NCBI RefSeq assembly: GCF_001758365.1 | Contig: NZ_LZFO01000008.1 | Coordinates: forward strand, 1 to 64,000 | Source: Clostridium acetireducens DSM 10703 | GTDB taxonomy: Bacteria > Bacillota > Clostridia > Clostridiales > Clostridiaceae | Direction: 5' to 3' | Length of the DNA: 64,000 nt | In this document: in pieces, positions 55,733 to 63,656 of the stretch | Layout of the letters: every line of letters starts with the position of its first letter | Numbering within the stretch: position 1 is the first letter of the stretch | Made by a program: the position numbers and the translations under genes | The notes under the pieces: model-generated | Told to the model about the DNA's origin: nothing | Databases searched by the model: none | Seen by the model: the letters and a program-made list of their open reading frames with translations, nothing else

Positions 55733-56572
55733 TTGGAAATTAATAAAAAAATAGGAGAAGCCTTAAATAGTATAAAAAATAAAAAACCTTTAGTACATCA
55801 TATAACTAATTATGTAACAATAAATGATTGTGCCAATATAACTTTAGCCTTAGGTGGCTCACCTATAATGGCAGAGGAAAAAAAAGAAGTAGAAGAAATG
55901 GTATCAATAGTTTCAGCTTTAGTTTTAAACATAGGAGAATTAAGTGAAAGAATAGTAGAATCTATGATAATTGCAGGTAAAAAAGCCAATGAATTAAATA
56001 TTCCTGTAATTTTAGATCCTGTAGCAGTAGGGGCTACTAAATATAGAAGTAGTGTAATTAAAAAATTCATAAAAGAAATAAAATTTGCAGTAATAAGAGG
56101 AAATGTATCGGAAATAAAAGCTATAGCAGGAATAGAAGGAAAAACTAGGGGTGTAGATGCTTGTAGTGAAGATACTCTTTCAAAAGAAGAAAATTTAATA
56201 AAAGCTAAAAAATTAGCAGAAGAATTGAGTAAAAAATTAAAAACTGTAATAGCTATAACAGGAGAGGTAGATATTATATCTAATGGTGATAAAACCTATT
56301 TTATAGAAAATGGAACAGAATTATTATCTAAAGTTACAGGTACAGGTTGTATGTGTACTTCACTAATAGGAAATTATTGTGGAGCAAATAAAAATTATTT
56401 ATTAGGTGCTTTATCTGGAGTAGCCACTATGGGTATAGCAGGGGAAATAGCTAAAGAAAATATGTTAAAAAAAGATGCAGGTATAGGTACTTTTAAAGTG
56501 GAATTGATGGATGCTATTTATAAGTTTTCACTAAAAGACATAGAAAATAGGGGGAATATTTATGAAAAATAA
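55733..56572 (+). CDS. thiM: Hydroxyethylthiazole kinase
   Basis: 279-residue kinase for the thiazole precursor. [44 protein letters not shown] and [16 protein letters not shown] (phosphate and catalytic loop) are diagnostic. TTG 55733 is chosen because it follows AAAGGTGG by 8 bases; an in-frame GTG at 55721 lies within that site. It starts 110 bp after thiD but is still in the same direction and probably the same operon. Ends overlapping thiE by 11 bp. Confidence 0.92.
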   Translation: MEINKKIGEALNSIKNKKPLVHHITNYVTINDCANITLALGGSPIMAEEKKEVEEMVSIVSALVLNIGELSERIVESMIIAGKKANELNIPVILDPVAVGATKYRSSVIKKFIKEIKFAVIRGNVSEIKAIAGIEGKTRGVDACSEDTLSKEENLIKAKKLAEELSKKLKTVIAITGEVDIISNGDKTYFIENGTELLSKVTGTGCMCTSLIGNYCGANKNYLLGALSGVATMGIAGEIAKENMLKKDAGIGTFKVELMDAIYKFSLKDIENRGNIYEK

Positions 56573-57197
56573 TGTAGACTATAGTGTTTATTTAGTTACA
56601 GATAGGGATATATTAAAAGGAAGAAGTTTAGAAAAAGCTGTAGAAGATGCTATATTAGGCGGAGCAACTTTAGTACAACTTAGAGAAAAACATGTATCTA
56701 GTTTAGATTTTTATAAAGTAGCTTTAGCTGTAAAAGAAATTACAAGTAAATATAATGTACCACTTTTAATAAATGATAGATTAGACATTGCCTTAGCAGT
56801 AGATGCAGAAGGACTACATATTGGACAAAGCGATATTCCAGCAGATATAGCAAGAAATATTTTAGGAAAAGATAAAATACTAGGAGTTTCAGCGGGAACT
56901 ATAGAAGATGCTTTAAAAGCAGAAAAAGATGGAGCAGATTATTTAGGTGTGGGTGCAATATTTAAAACTAATAGCAAAGACGATGCAGACCACACTAGTA
57001 TAGAAACTTTAAAAGAAATTAAAACTAAAGTTAATGTTCCTATAGTTGCTATAGGAGGCATAAGCAAATATAATTTATCAGAATTAAAAGGAACTAATAT
57101 AGACGGAGTAGCAGTAATCTCAGCAATTTTAGGTGGAGAAGATATAAAAGAAACAACAAAAGATCTTAAAAAAGAAGTTTTAAAAGCATTAAAATAA
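56562..57197 (+). CDS. thiE: Thiamin-phosphate synthase
   Basis: 211-residue TIM-barrel enzyme joining HMP-pyrophosphate and thiazole phosphate. [72 protein letters not shown] and VAIGGIS are typical. Start ATG lies within the end of thiM after AGGGGG. Final gene of the operon. No thiC or thiG-type gene is visible, so the operon serves salvage. Its stop codon is inside palindrome B6. Confidence 0.95.
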   Translation: MKNNVDYSVYLVTDRDILKGRSLEKAVEDAILGGATLVQLREKHVSSLDFYKVALAVKEITSKYNVPLLINDRLDIALAVDAEGLHIGQSDIPADIARNILGKDKILGVSAGTIEDALKAEKDGADYLGVGAIFKTNSKDDADHTSIETLKEIKTKVNVPIVAIGGISKYNLSELKGTNIDGVAVISAILGGEDIKETTKDLKKEVLKALK

Positions 57198-57589
57198 AAA
57201 ATCAATAGATTGTTGAATAAAAAATCATAAATATAATTTGAATATAGTAAATAAATAAAAATAATCTGTATAAAAATAATAATACAGCCTCATTAAAGAG
57301 AGTTTGTAAATAATTTGAATGAATTTTAGACACTCTTAGAATAAAAAATAAAAAAACTCCGTAATTCATCACAGGACGTGATGAGCCAATTTCCGCCCCA
57401 AGGACGGGGCATAAATTGGGTAGGAGTTTTTTTATTTTTTGTTCTTAGAGTGTCTTAATAAAATGACTTATTTACAAACTCTCTTTAATGAGGCTGTATT
57501 ATTATTTTTATACAGATTATTTTTATTTATTTACTATATTCAAATTATATTTATGATTTTTTATTCAACAATCTATTGATTTTTTATTT
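57192..57589. repeat. Family B palindrome, copy B6 (stop to stop)
   Basis: 398-bp inverted repeat running from the last bases of thiE to the last codon of hsp20, so both stop codons lie inside the arms. Outer arms AAATAAAAAATCAATAGATT match, TTGTTG-N16-TATAAT is present in each arm, and ACAGCCTCATTAAAGAGAG with its complement carries an extra T also matched on the other arm. Core orientation as B2. Confidence 0.92.
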
Positions 57590-58024
57590 AATATCAATTT
57601 TAATTCTTTTATCATTGCCTTTATTTATTTTAGGAAGAACAATTTTTAAAACACCGTCATTAAAGGAAGCAGATATTTTACTTTCATCTACATTATCTAT
57701 ATAGAAACTTCTTTTGAATTCTCCATAGCGTCTTTCACGTCTAACATAATTTTCATTTTTATCTTCCATAGAATCATTTCTTTTTGCACTAATTGTTAAA
57801 TAGTTATTGTTAAATTCTATATTTATATCTTCTTTTTTAATTCCAGGTAAATCAGCTGCCATTAAATAGTTTTCATCTGTTTCTTTTATATCTACATTAA
57901 TATTTACTTGTAAGTCACCCATGGAAGAAAAGAAATCATCATTAAAGAAATTTTTAAAAAATGGTGAAAATACATCCTGCTTATTAGTTACATTATTTCT
58001 TCTAAAAGGAATCATATCAAACAT
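57584..58024 (-). CDS. Hsp20-family small heat-shock protein (Hsp18-like)
   Basis: 146 residues with an N-terminal MFDMIPFRRNNV, an alpha-crystallin domain (DIKETDENYLMAADLPGIKKEDINIEFNNNYLTISAKR to FNDGVLKIVLPKI) and a short tail KRIKIDIK that lacks a clear IxI plus extension. ATP-independent chaperone holding unfolding proteins. Similar to Hsp18 of C. acetobutylicum. Monocistronic on the minus strand, convergent with thiE, with CtsR-like heptads upstream. Confidence 0.92.
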   Translation of the reverse strand: MFDMIPFRRNNVTNKQDVFSPFFKNFFNDDFFSSMGDLQVNINVDIKETDENYLMAADLPGIKKEDINIEFNNNYLTISAKRNDSMEDKNENYVRRERRYGEFKRSFYIDNVDESKISASFNDGVLKIVLPKINKGNDKRIKIDIK

Positions 58025-58100
58025 TCTAAAAACCTCCTATTTTATTTGATTAATATATTTTACTTTATGTTTTAAGTTTGTATTTATATTATAACCATAA

Positions 58101-58131
58101 AGTCAAAGAAAGTCAAAGTCTATAAGTCAAA
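58101..58131 (-). promoter_or_regulatory. CtsR-type operator upstream of hsp20
   Basis: Direct repeats AGTCAAA-gaa-AGTCAAA (58101-58107, 58111-58117), plus a third AGTCAAA at 58125-58131. They match the CtsR heptad pattern (RGTCAAA, 3 bp, RGTCAAA). About 80 bp before the hsp20 start. Predicts release from repression on heat stress. The rest of 58025-58393 is AT-rich promoter sequence. Confidence 0.7.
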
Positions 58132-58393
58132 GAAAAATGGAATTATATTAAAATAATAAAAACAATATTTATATAATTTGTTTTAATTCATTTTTTTTAT
58201 AATTCTAAGTATTATAGAGGAGAACAAACATTTATTAAGATTATTTAATGAACAAGATTCTCTATTTATGCTAACGTGTTTAATCCTATTTTATTCTCTA
58301 AAACCACTATTAGAGCCATTTGAGAAAATTACACTTATATAGTATAATATAAACGTATGAGTATGTGTTCATATGAAGTAAGGAGGTTTTATT

Positions 58394-58984
58394 ATGGAGC
58401 TGAGAAAAGCTCACAAAAGGGATGCAAAAGAAGGATCTTATTTAATTCATAGAGCAGTAGGAGAATTAGCTAATTCTGTGTTTAGCTCTAATGATGATAA
58501 AAAAATAAGAAATTTTTTATCACAATTATTTATGAAAGGCAAAAATAGGGTAAGCCATGAATATGCAGATGTAATAGAATGTGATGGGAAGGTAGTGGGA
58601 CTTGCTCTTTCTTATCCGGGATATGTAATGGAAAAATTAGATAAGCCTATACTTGAGTTTTTAAAGGGAATGTATAAGGAAAATCCTAAAAAGTATAAAG
58701 AAAATGTTATGCCTATAATGAATGTAGAAGAAGCAGCAAAAGATGAATATTATTTAGATTCTTTGGCAATTAGTCCTAAATACTCAGGAAAAGGTTTTGG
58801 AAGTAGTTTAATAAAAAATGTAATTAAAAGGGCTAAAGATTTAGGATTTAAAAAAACTTCTCTTATAGTAGAAGTTAATAATAAAAATGCAGAAAAGCTA
58901 TACAAAAAATTAGGCTATAAAAAGCAAGAAAAAGTTATAATGAAGGATATAGAGTTTTATAGAATGGTAAAAAGCTTATCTTAA
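58394..58984 (+). CDS. GNAT-family N-acetyltransferase
   Basis: 196 residues. ELRKAHKRDAKEGSYLIHRA at the start, and the acetyl-CoA-binding motif LAISPKYSGKGFGSSLIKNVIKRAKDLG (about 130-155), then VEVNNKNAEKLYKKLGYKKQ. The substrate is unknown. Start ATG after AAGGAGG. Monocistronic. Confidence 0.88.
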   Translation: MELRKAHKRDAKEGSYLIHRAVGELANSVFSSNDDKKIRNFLSQLFMKGKNRVSHEYADVIECDGKVVGLALSYPGYVMEKLDKPILEFLKGMYKENPKKYKENVMPIMNVEEAAKDEYYLDSLAISPKYSGKGFGSSLIKNVIKRAKDLGFKKTSLIVEVNNKNAEKLYKKLGYKKQEKVIMKDIEFYRMVKSLS

Positions 58985-59026
58985 ATTCTAATATTCATTT
59001 CTTAGTTAAATATCAATTATTCAATT

Positions 59027-59137
59027 AAATAACTGCAATTGGTAATATGAAATTTACACATTAAATATTTATATTTTGTATAAATATTAGCATTTGAAAT
59101 TCTTTATTTAGTTTCAAATTACAAATTGCAGTTATTT
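59027..59137. repeat. Nested imperfect palindrome
   Basis: 111 bp. Outer arms AAATAACTGCAATTGGTAAT / ...AATTGCAGTTATTT with a few mismatches, and an inner hairpin AATATTTATA-ttttg-TATAAATATT. It is just after the acetyltransferase gene and shares neither A nor B core sequence. Confidence 0.7.
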
Positions 59138-59160
59138 TAATGTAATTTAGTAAAAGGTAG

Positions 59161-59399
59161 TATAATTTGAATATAGAAAATAATTAAAAATAATTTGTAT
59201 AAAAATAATAATACAGACTTATAAAGAGATTTTGTAAATAAGTTATTTTATTAAGACAATCTAAGAACAAAAAATAAAAAACTCCTACCCAATTTATGCA
59301 CCGTCCTTGGTACGGAAATTGGCTCATCACGTCCTGTGATGAATTATGGAGTTTTTTTATTTTTTATTCTAAGAGTGTCTTAAATTTATTCAAATTATA
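59161..59399. repeat. Family B element with deleted right arm, copy B7
   Basis: 239 bp. The left arm is complete (TATAATTTGAATATAG to AAAGAGATTTTG), and the core has mutations (GCACC-GTCCTT-GGTACG). The right arm jumps from the inner TTCAAATTAT to the outer one. In other copies these ten bases occur twice in the right arm, so the loss fits a deletion between short direct repeats. The flanking 59400-59650 holds no supported gene. Confidence 0.8.
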
Positions 59400-59674
59400 T
59401 CAATTTAAAATACAAACATTGCCTTAAAAAAGTACTATTTATAAAAACTAAAATGCTATGTATAGGGTTCTACAGGTGTGGAAAGTATATTAATATTTAT
59501 AATAGTAGGATTTAATTTAATGCAATTATATTTTTTTTATAGGTTTATGGTATAATAAAACTAAAATGGGGTGGTATACCCAAATGTTTTATGAAACAAG
59601 ACATCAAACCTATTATGAAACCATTAAAATTTTAGAAAAAAAATAGTACAAGTAGCTAGGAAGGTGAGATTATT

Positions 59675-60328
59675 TTGATTAAAGCAGTTTTATTTGATTT
59701 AGATGGAACTTTAATTAATACTAATAGTGCTGTAATAGAAAGTTTTAAGTATACTTTTAAGAAACACTTAGGAATAAAAATACCAGAAGAAGAAATAACA
59801 AAAACTTTTGGGGAACCTTTATATGATGTTATGGAAAGATACGATAAAGAAAATGCTGAATTAATGGTAAACATATACAGAGAGTATAATGAAAAAATAC
59901 ATGATGAATTTGCTAAAAGTTTTAATGGAGTAGAAGATGCGTTAAATATATTAAAAAGCAAAGGTTTAAAATTAGGAGTGGTTACTTCTAAAAGAAGGGA
60001 TATGGCAGAAAGAGGACTTAATTTGTTTAATATTAGTAAATATATGGATATAGTAATAACACCAGAAAATACAAAAATGCATAAACCTAAAGGAGAACCT
60101 GCTTTAAAAGCTTGTGAATTATTAAACATATGCCCTGAAGAATCTCTAATGGTAGGAGATAGCCAAAATGATATTTTGTGTGGAAAAAATGCAGGATGTT
60201 ATACTTGTTTAGTAAAATATACAGCTGTTCCTTTAGAGCATGTTATGAAGTATAAACCAGATTATGTTATAGAAAATATGTTAGAAGTGGTAGATATATG
60301 CTTAAATACTAGCGAAAAAATAAGTTAA
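59675..60328 (+). CDS. HAD-superfamily phosphatase (PpaX/PGP-like)
   Basis: 217 residues. Motif I VLFDLDGTLINT (nucleophile Asp8, Asp10), motif II LGVVTSKRRDM, motif III lysine region KMHKPKGEPALKA, and motif IV ESLMVGDSQNDILCGKNAG. The cap subdomain is of the PpaX pyrophosphatase or phosphoglycolate phosphatase type; sequence alone does not decide the substrate. TTG 59675 follows GGAAGGTGA. The next gene begins 12 bp later, probably co-transcribed. Confidence 0.87.
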   Translation: MIKAVLFDLDGTLINTNSAVIESFKYTFKKHLGIKIPEEEITKTFGEPLYDVMERYDKENAELMVNIYREYNEKIHDEFAKSFNGVEDALNILKSKGLKLGVVTSKRRDMAERGLNLFNISKYMDIVITPENTKMHKPKGEPALKACELLNICPEESLMVGDSQNDILCGKNAGCYTCLVKYTAVPLEHVMKYKPDYVIENMLEVVDICLNTSEKIS

Positions 60329-60340
60329 GGAGATGCATAT

Positions 60341-61069
60341 ATGAAAAGCATAAAAAATAAATTTTTTATTTTTATGGGAAGTTTAAGCATTATCTATAGT
60401 ATAGGGCTTTTAATTTTTAATATTACATTTTATTGGTTTTGGATAGCTTTAGGAATATTATTCATTATACTAGGATTTATTGAATTTAAAAGTATAAAAT
60501 ACAATAAATTTTTAAATTTAGTTTTTTTAATTGCAGTTGCATTATTTATAATAATAGAAAGTGGAATTATATATAATAGCTTTAAAAAAGATAAAATTAA
60601 TTGTGAGTATGTAATTATACTAGGAGCAGGATTAAAAGGAGATAAAATGTCATTAACTCTTTATCAGAGAATGAATGAAAGTCTTCAATATATAAATTCT
60701 CATAAAAATTCTAAAATAATACTTTCTGGTGGAAAAGGTAAAGATGAAAAAATATCAGAATCAGAAGCTATGAAAAAGTTTTTGATACAAAAGGGTATTA
60801 AAGAAGATAGAATAATAAAAGAAGAAAATTCAAAGAATACATTTGAAAATTTTAAATACTCAAAAGCTATTTTAAAAAATTTAGGTGAAGAGAATAAGAA
60901 AGTCATGGTAATAACAAGTGATTTTCATATGTTTAGAGCTAAATTTTTAGCTAAAAGAATAGGTATTAAAGTCTATGGAATACCTGCTAAAAGTCATTAT
61001 TTATTATTTCCTAATTATTGTGTAAGAGAATTTTTCGGATTTGGAAAATCCTTTATATTTGATAAGTAA
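60341..61069 (+). CDS. YdcF-family (DUF218) membrane protein
   Basis: 242 residues. Three N-terminal membrane segments (up to about residue 80) precede a DUF218 domain beginning CEYVIILGAGLKGDKMSLTLYQRMNESLQYI, with SKIILSGGKGKDEKISESEAM and VMVITSDFHMFRAKFLAKRIG. Relatives such as SanA and YdcF act in envelope metabolism, but the reaction is not defined. Start ATG after AAGGAGATG. Follows the HAD gene by 12 bp. Confidence 0.85.
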   Translation: MKSIKNKFFIFMGSLSIIYSIGLLIFNITFYWFWIALGILFIILGFIEFKSIKYNKFLNLVFLIAVALFIIIESGIIYNSFKKDKINCEYVIILGAGLKGDKMSLTLYQRMNESLQYINSHKNSKIILSGGKGKDEKISESEAMKKFLIQKGIKEDRIIKEENSKNTFENFKYSKAILKNLGEENKKVMVITSDFHMFRAKFLAKRIGIKVYGIPAKSHYLLFPNYCVREFFGFGKSFIFDK

Positions 61070-61078
61070 AAGGTAGGA

Positions 61079-61362
61079 TATTTGCATAAAAAAATGAATT
61101 AAAAATAATAAGCCCAGTAGTCATAAAGAGAGTTTGTAAATAAGTTATTTCATTAAGACACTCTAAGACTAAAAAATAAAAAAACTCCTATCCAATTTAT
61201 GCACAGTCCTTGGTGCGGAAATTGGCTCATCACGTCCTGTGATGAATTACGGAGTTTTTTTATTTTTTATTCTAAGATTGTCTAGAATTTATTCAAATTA
61301 TTTACAAACTCTCTTTATGACTACTGGGCTTATTATTTTTAATTCATTTTTTTATGCAAATA
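61079..61362. repeat. Family B palindrome, copy B8
   Basis: 284-bp inverted repeat. Locus-specific arms TATTTGCATAAAAAAATGAA and AAGCCCAGTAGTCATAAAGA pair exactly with the other side and occur nowhere else in the window. Core hairpin is altered (GCACA-GTCCTT-GGTGC, one mismatch). Core orientation as B1. Confidence 0.9.
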
Positions 61363-61548
61363 CCTTAATTTAAATTACAACAATATATTATATAAGGTAT
61401 TAGCGGTAGCATCAGGATTTTATAGGGGTTTTAATGCAATAAAAAACTTTATAAACTTCTAATTGCTTTTTTCTATACTTTTTTAGATTTTATATAAATT
61501 TATGATAAAAGTTTAACAAAATCTATTTAATTTTTAATAAAAACATGG

Positions 61549-61664
61549 TACAATTATGGCGTCGGTATCCTTGAACTTTTTTAGGGAACTGAACTTAAAT
61601 ATATTTTAAAATTTTAATATATTCGACTTATATCCATAAGTGGAATGAGAACGGAGGTAATTTT
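61549..61664 (+). promoter_or_regulatory. Promoter and structured leader of the ECF S gene
   Basis: TACAAT at 61549 suggests a start near 61558. The leader of about 107 nt has an AT-rich hairpin AATATATT...AATATATT and ATTCGACTTAT-atcc-ATAAGTGGAAT (one mismatch) ending just before the GGAGG site. It matches no riboswitch class I know. Other vitamin S-component genes here have riboswitches or operators. Confidence 0.4.
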
Positions 61665-62249
61665 ATGGAAAGAAAATTAAAAACATCGGCTAGAATAAGT
61701 GTGAGACAAATTACAGTTATAGGAATGCTTTCTTCAATTTCAATTTTACTTGGAGTTACAGGATTAGGTTTTATACCTATACCGCCAGTTAAAGCTACTA
61801 TAATGCATGTACCAGTAATTATAGGTTCTATAGTAGAAGGCCCTTTAGTAGGAGCTATGATAGGATTGATATTTGGAATATTTAGTGTTATACAAGCTAT
61901 TACAGTGCCAACACCTTTATCTTTTGTATTTATGAATCCTTTAGTATCTGTGCTTCCAAGAATATTAATAGGAATAACATCTTATTATTCTTATAAACTA
62001 ATGGTAGGAAAATATAAAACATTAAAAATAGGATTTGGAGCAGCTATAGGTTCTTTAACAAATACTATAGGGGTTTTAGGACTTATGTATTTATTATATG
62101 TAGAGCGTTATGCAAAAATGTTTAATATAAATACTACTGTAGCTGGTAAGTCTATTTTTGGAATTGCTATAGCGAATGGAATTCCAGAAATGGTTTTATC
62201 TGTAGCAATTACTATTCCAGTAGCTTTAGCTATGAAAAAATTAAAATAA
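61665..62249 (+). CDS. ECF transporter S component, substrate unassigned
   Basis: 194 residues with about six hydrophobic segments. ARISVRQITVIGMLSSISILLGVTGLGFIPIPPVKATIMHVPVIIGSIVEGPLVGAMIGLIFG is the general signature of ECF vitamin S components. Candidates include pantothenate, pyridoxine or other vitamins; sequence alone does not decide. The start ATG follows ACGGAGG. Its TAA stop is exactly the left end of palindrome B9. Convergent with folT. Confidence 0.8.
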   Translation: MERKLKTSARISVRQITVIGMLSSISILLGVTGLGFIPIPPVKATIMHVPVIIGSIVEGPLVGAMIGLIFGIFSVIQAITVPTPLSFVFMNPLVSVLPRILIGITSYYSYKLMVGKYKTLKIGFGAAIGSLTNTIGVLGLMYLLYVERYAKMFNINTTVAGKSIFGIAIANGIPEMVLSVAITIPVALAMKKLK

Positions 62250-62658
62250 AAAAATATTTAGTAATTTCTTGTAATAGGAAAATACATTTTAAATTGATAT
62301 AATTTCAGAGAAAAATAATAAAAAATAATCTGCATAAAAATAATAATACAGTAGCATAAAGAGAATTTGTAAATAAGTCATTTCATTAAGACACTCTAAG
62401 ACTAAAAAATAAAAAAACTCCTACCCAATTTATGCCCCGTCCTTGGGGCGGAAATTGGCTCATCACGTCCTGTGATGAATTACGGAGTTTTTTTATTTTT
62501 TATTCTAAGAGTGTCTAAAATTTATTCAAATTATTTACAAACTCTCTTTATGCTACTGTATTATTATTTTTATGCAGATTATTTTTTATTATTTTTCTCT
62601 GAAATTATATCAATTTAAAATGTATTTTCCTATTACAAGAAATTACTAAATATTTTTT
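62249..62658. repeat. Family B palindrome, copy B9 (stop to stop)
   Basis: 410-bp inverted repeat spanning exactly from the stop codon of the ECF S gene (62247-62249) to that of folT (62657-62659). Long locus-specific arms AATATTTAGTAATTTCTTGT and AATAGGAAAATACATTTTAA pair perfectly with the right side. TATAATTTCAGAGAAAAATA and ACAGTAGCATAAAGAGAA follow inward. Core orientation as B1. Confidence 0.92.
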
Positions 62659-63202
62659 AAGAAGCTATGTTTTTATTGGTGTTAAATGTTATATTTTCTT
62701 TTTCAATTGTTGTAAATCCAATTTTCTCTAGTAACTTCCATAGTGAATATATTAATGAAACCTTTACTGGAAATTCAATTGAGGATTTTATAATTCTTGG
62801 AATTAAAATTGCTAGAGCAGCTTTCCCTGTTATTATATGAAGCCATAGAGTATTAAGTCCTAAATTAATAAAAATAGTTATTATACTTACAGCTAATAAA
62901 GTGGTTTTAATTGATGACTTTTTATTATGAAGTACTAGTCCATATATTACTCCGCCTAAAAAAGCAGTTAATGTAAATCCTGGGAAATAAGCTCCTTTTG
63001 GAAATATAAGCATACCTAAAATATCTCCAGTTGCAGCAGCTATGCCACCTAATAGGGGACCAAACATTATAGAGGCAATAACATTAGGTAAAAATCCAAA
63101 ACCTATTCTTATTATAGGGGTTTCAATAGACATAAATCTGCTAATTACTACATGAAATGAAATAAGTATAGATAGATACACAATTTTTTTAATTTTGCTC
63201 AT
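62657..63202 (-). CDS. folT: Folate ECF transporter S component FolT
   Basis: 181 residues, six hydrophobic segments. FHVVISRFMSIETPIIRIGFGFLPNVIASIMFGPLLGGIAAATGDILGMLIFPKGAYFPGFTLTAFLGGVIYG matches FolT. ATG 63202 is chosen because CTCCTCC (63211-63217, plus strand) is its ribosome-binding site; longer readings run into the riboswitch. The THF riboswitch upstream confirms the folate assignment. The energizing module is not in the window. Confidence 0.93.
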   Translation of the reverse strand: MSKIKKIVYLSILISFHVVISRFMSIETPIIRIGFGFLPNVIASIMFGPLLGGIAAATGDILGMLIFPKGAYFPGFTLTAFLGGVIYGLVLHNKKSSIKTTLLAVSIITIFINLGLNTLWLHIITGKAALAILIPRIIKSSIEFPVKVSLIYSLWKLLEKIGFTTIEKENITFNTNKNIAS

Positions 63203-63250
63203 AAAAAAACTCCTCCTTATAGTTGCAATAAGCCACAATAAGAGGATTTG
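63203..63250 (-). promoter_or_regulatory. Expression platform of the THF riboswitch
   Basis: On the minus strand CCTCTTAT pairs with ATAAGGAGG, taking in the ribosome-binding site, followed by a T run. It could act by terminating transcription or by hiding the ribosome-binding site. Confidence 0.65.
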
Positions 63251-63258
63251 CTCTTTTG

Positions 63259-63361
63259 TAGCAGCGGAATGCGGTTTATGTATCGCAAATAGAATTATTT
63301 TTCGTCTAACAAGCAACTTCCCGTCTTGCTAGCACTTAACGCACAAAAACCTACTCTGCTA
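63259..63361 (-). promoter_or_regulatory. THF (tetrahydrofolate) riboswitch
   Basis: Minus-strand RNA opens TAGCAGAGTAGG, continues GTGCGTTAAGTG, GACGGGAAGTTG and GACGAAAAATA, and closes ACCGCATTCCGCTGCTA. The ends pair (TAGCAG / CTGCTA). These are the conserved blocks of the folT-type THF riboswitch. Confidence 0.92.
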
Positions 63362-63435
63362 TTTATTGCAATATTCTTTTTACTACATTGTAAAACATAT
63401 ATTTAATTATTTCAATAAAAAATTTAATTTAAGCT

Positions 63436-63545
63436 AGTATAATTTCATATAAAAATAATATATAAATAATAAGCACATCAGCATAAAGAGAGTTTGTAAA
63501 TAAGTCATTTCATTAAGAAAATCTAATAATAAAAAATAAAAAACT
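63436..63545. repeat. Half family B element (left arm only), copy B10
   Basis: AGTATAATTTCATATAAAAA, CATCAGCATAAAGAGAGTTT and GTAAATAAGTCATTTCATTA follow the B1-type left arm up to AAAAACT, where the core would begin. The core and right arm are missing. A solo arm with no palindrome. Confidence 0.7.
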
Positions 63546-63656
63546 ATAATATATAGTTTAAAGTGTACAATTTTGTTGTAATAATGATATTTTACTATTT
63601 TTATGATAAAATATTGTATAAAATGTATGATTAAAACATATAAAGGAGACAAAATT

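Noticed and set aside
59566-59646. 26-codon reading frame MGWYTQMFYETRHQTYYETI...
   Set aside because: No ribosome-binding site, no recognisable homology and very short. Possibly real but unsupported.
63203-63316. Upstream extension of folT by 38 residues
   Set aside because: It would translate the THF riboswitch and its expression platform. The proper ribosome-binding site is at 63211-63217.
18043-63545. CRISPR array from the repeated 80-bp cores
   Set aside because: Copies are kilobases apart, long, palindromic, and without spacers or cas genes.
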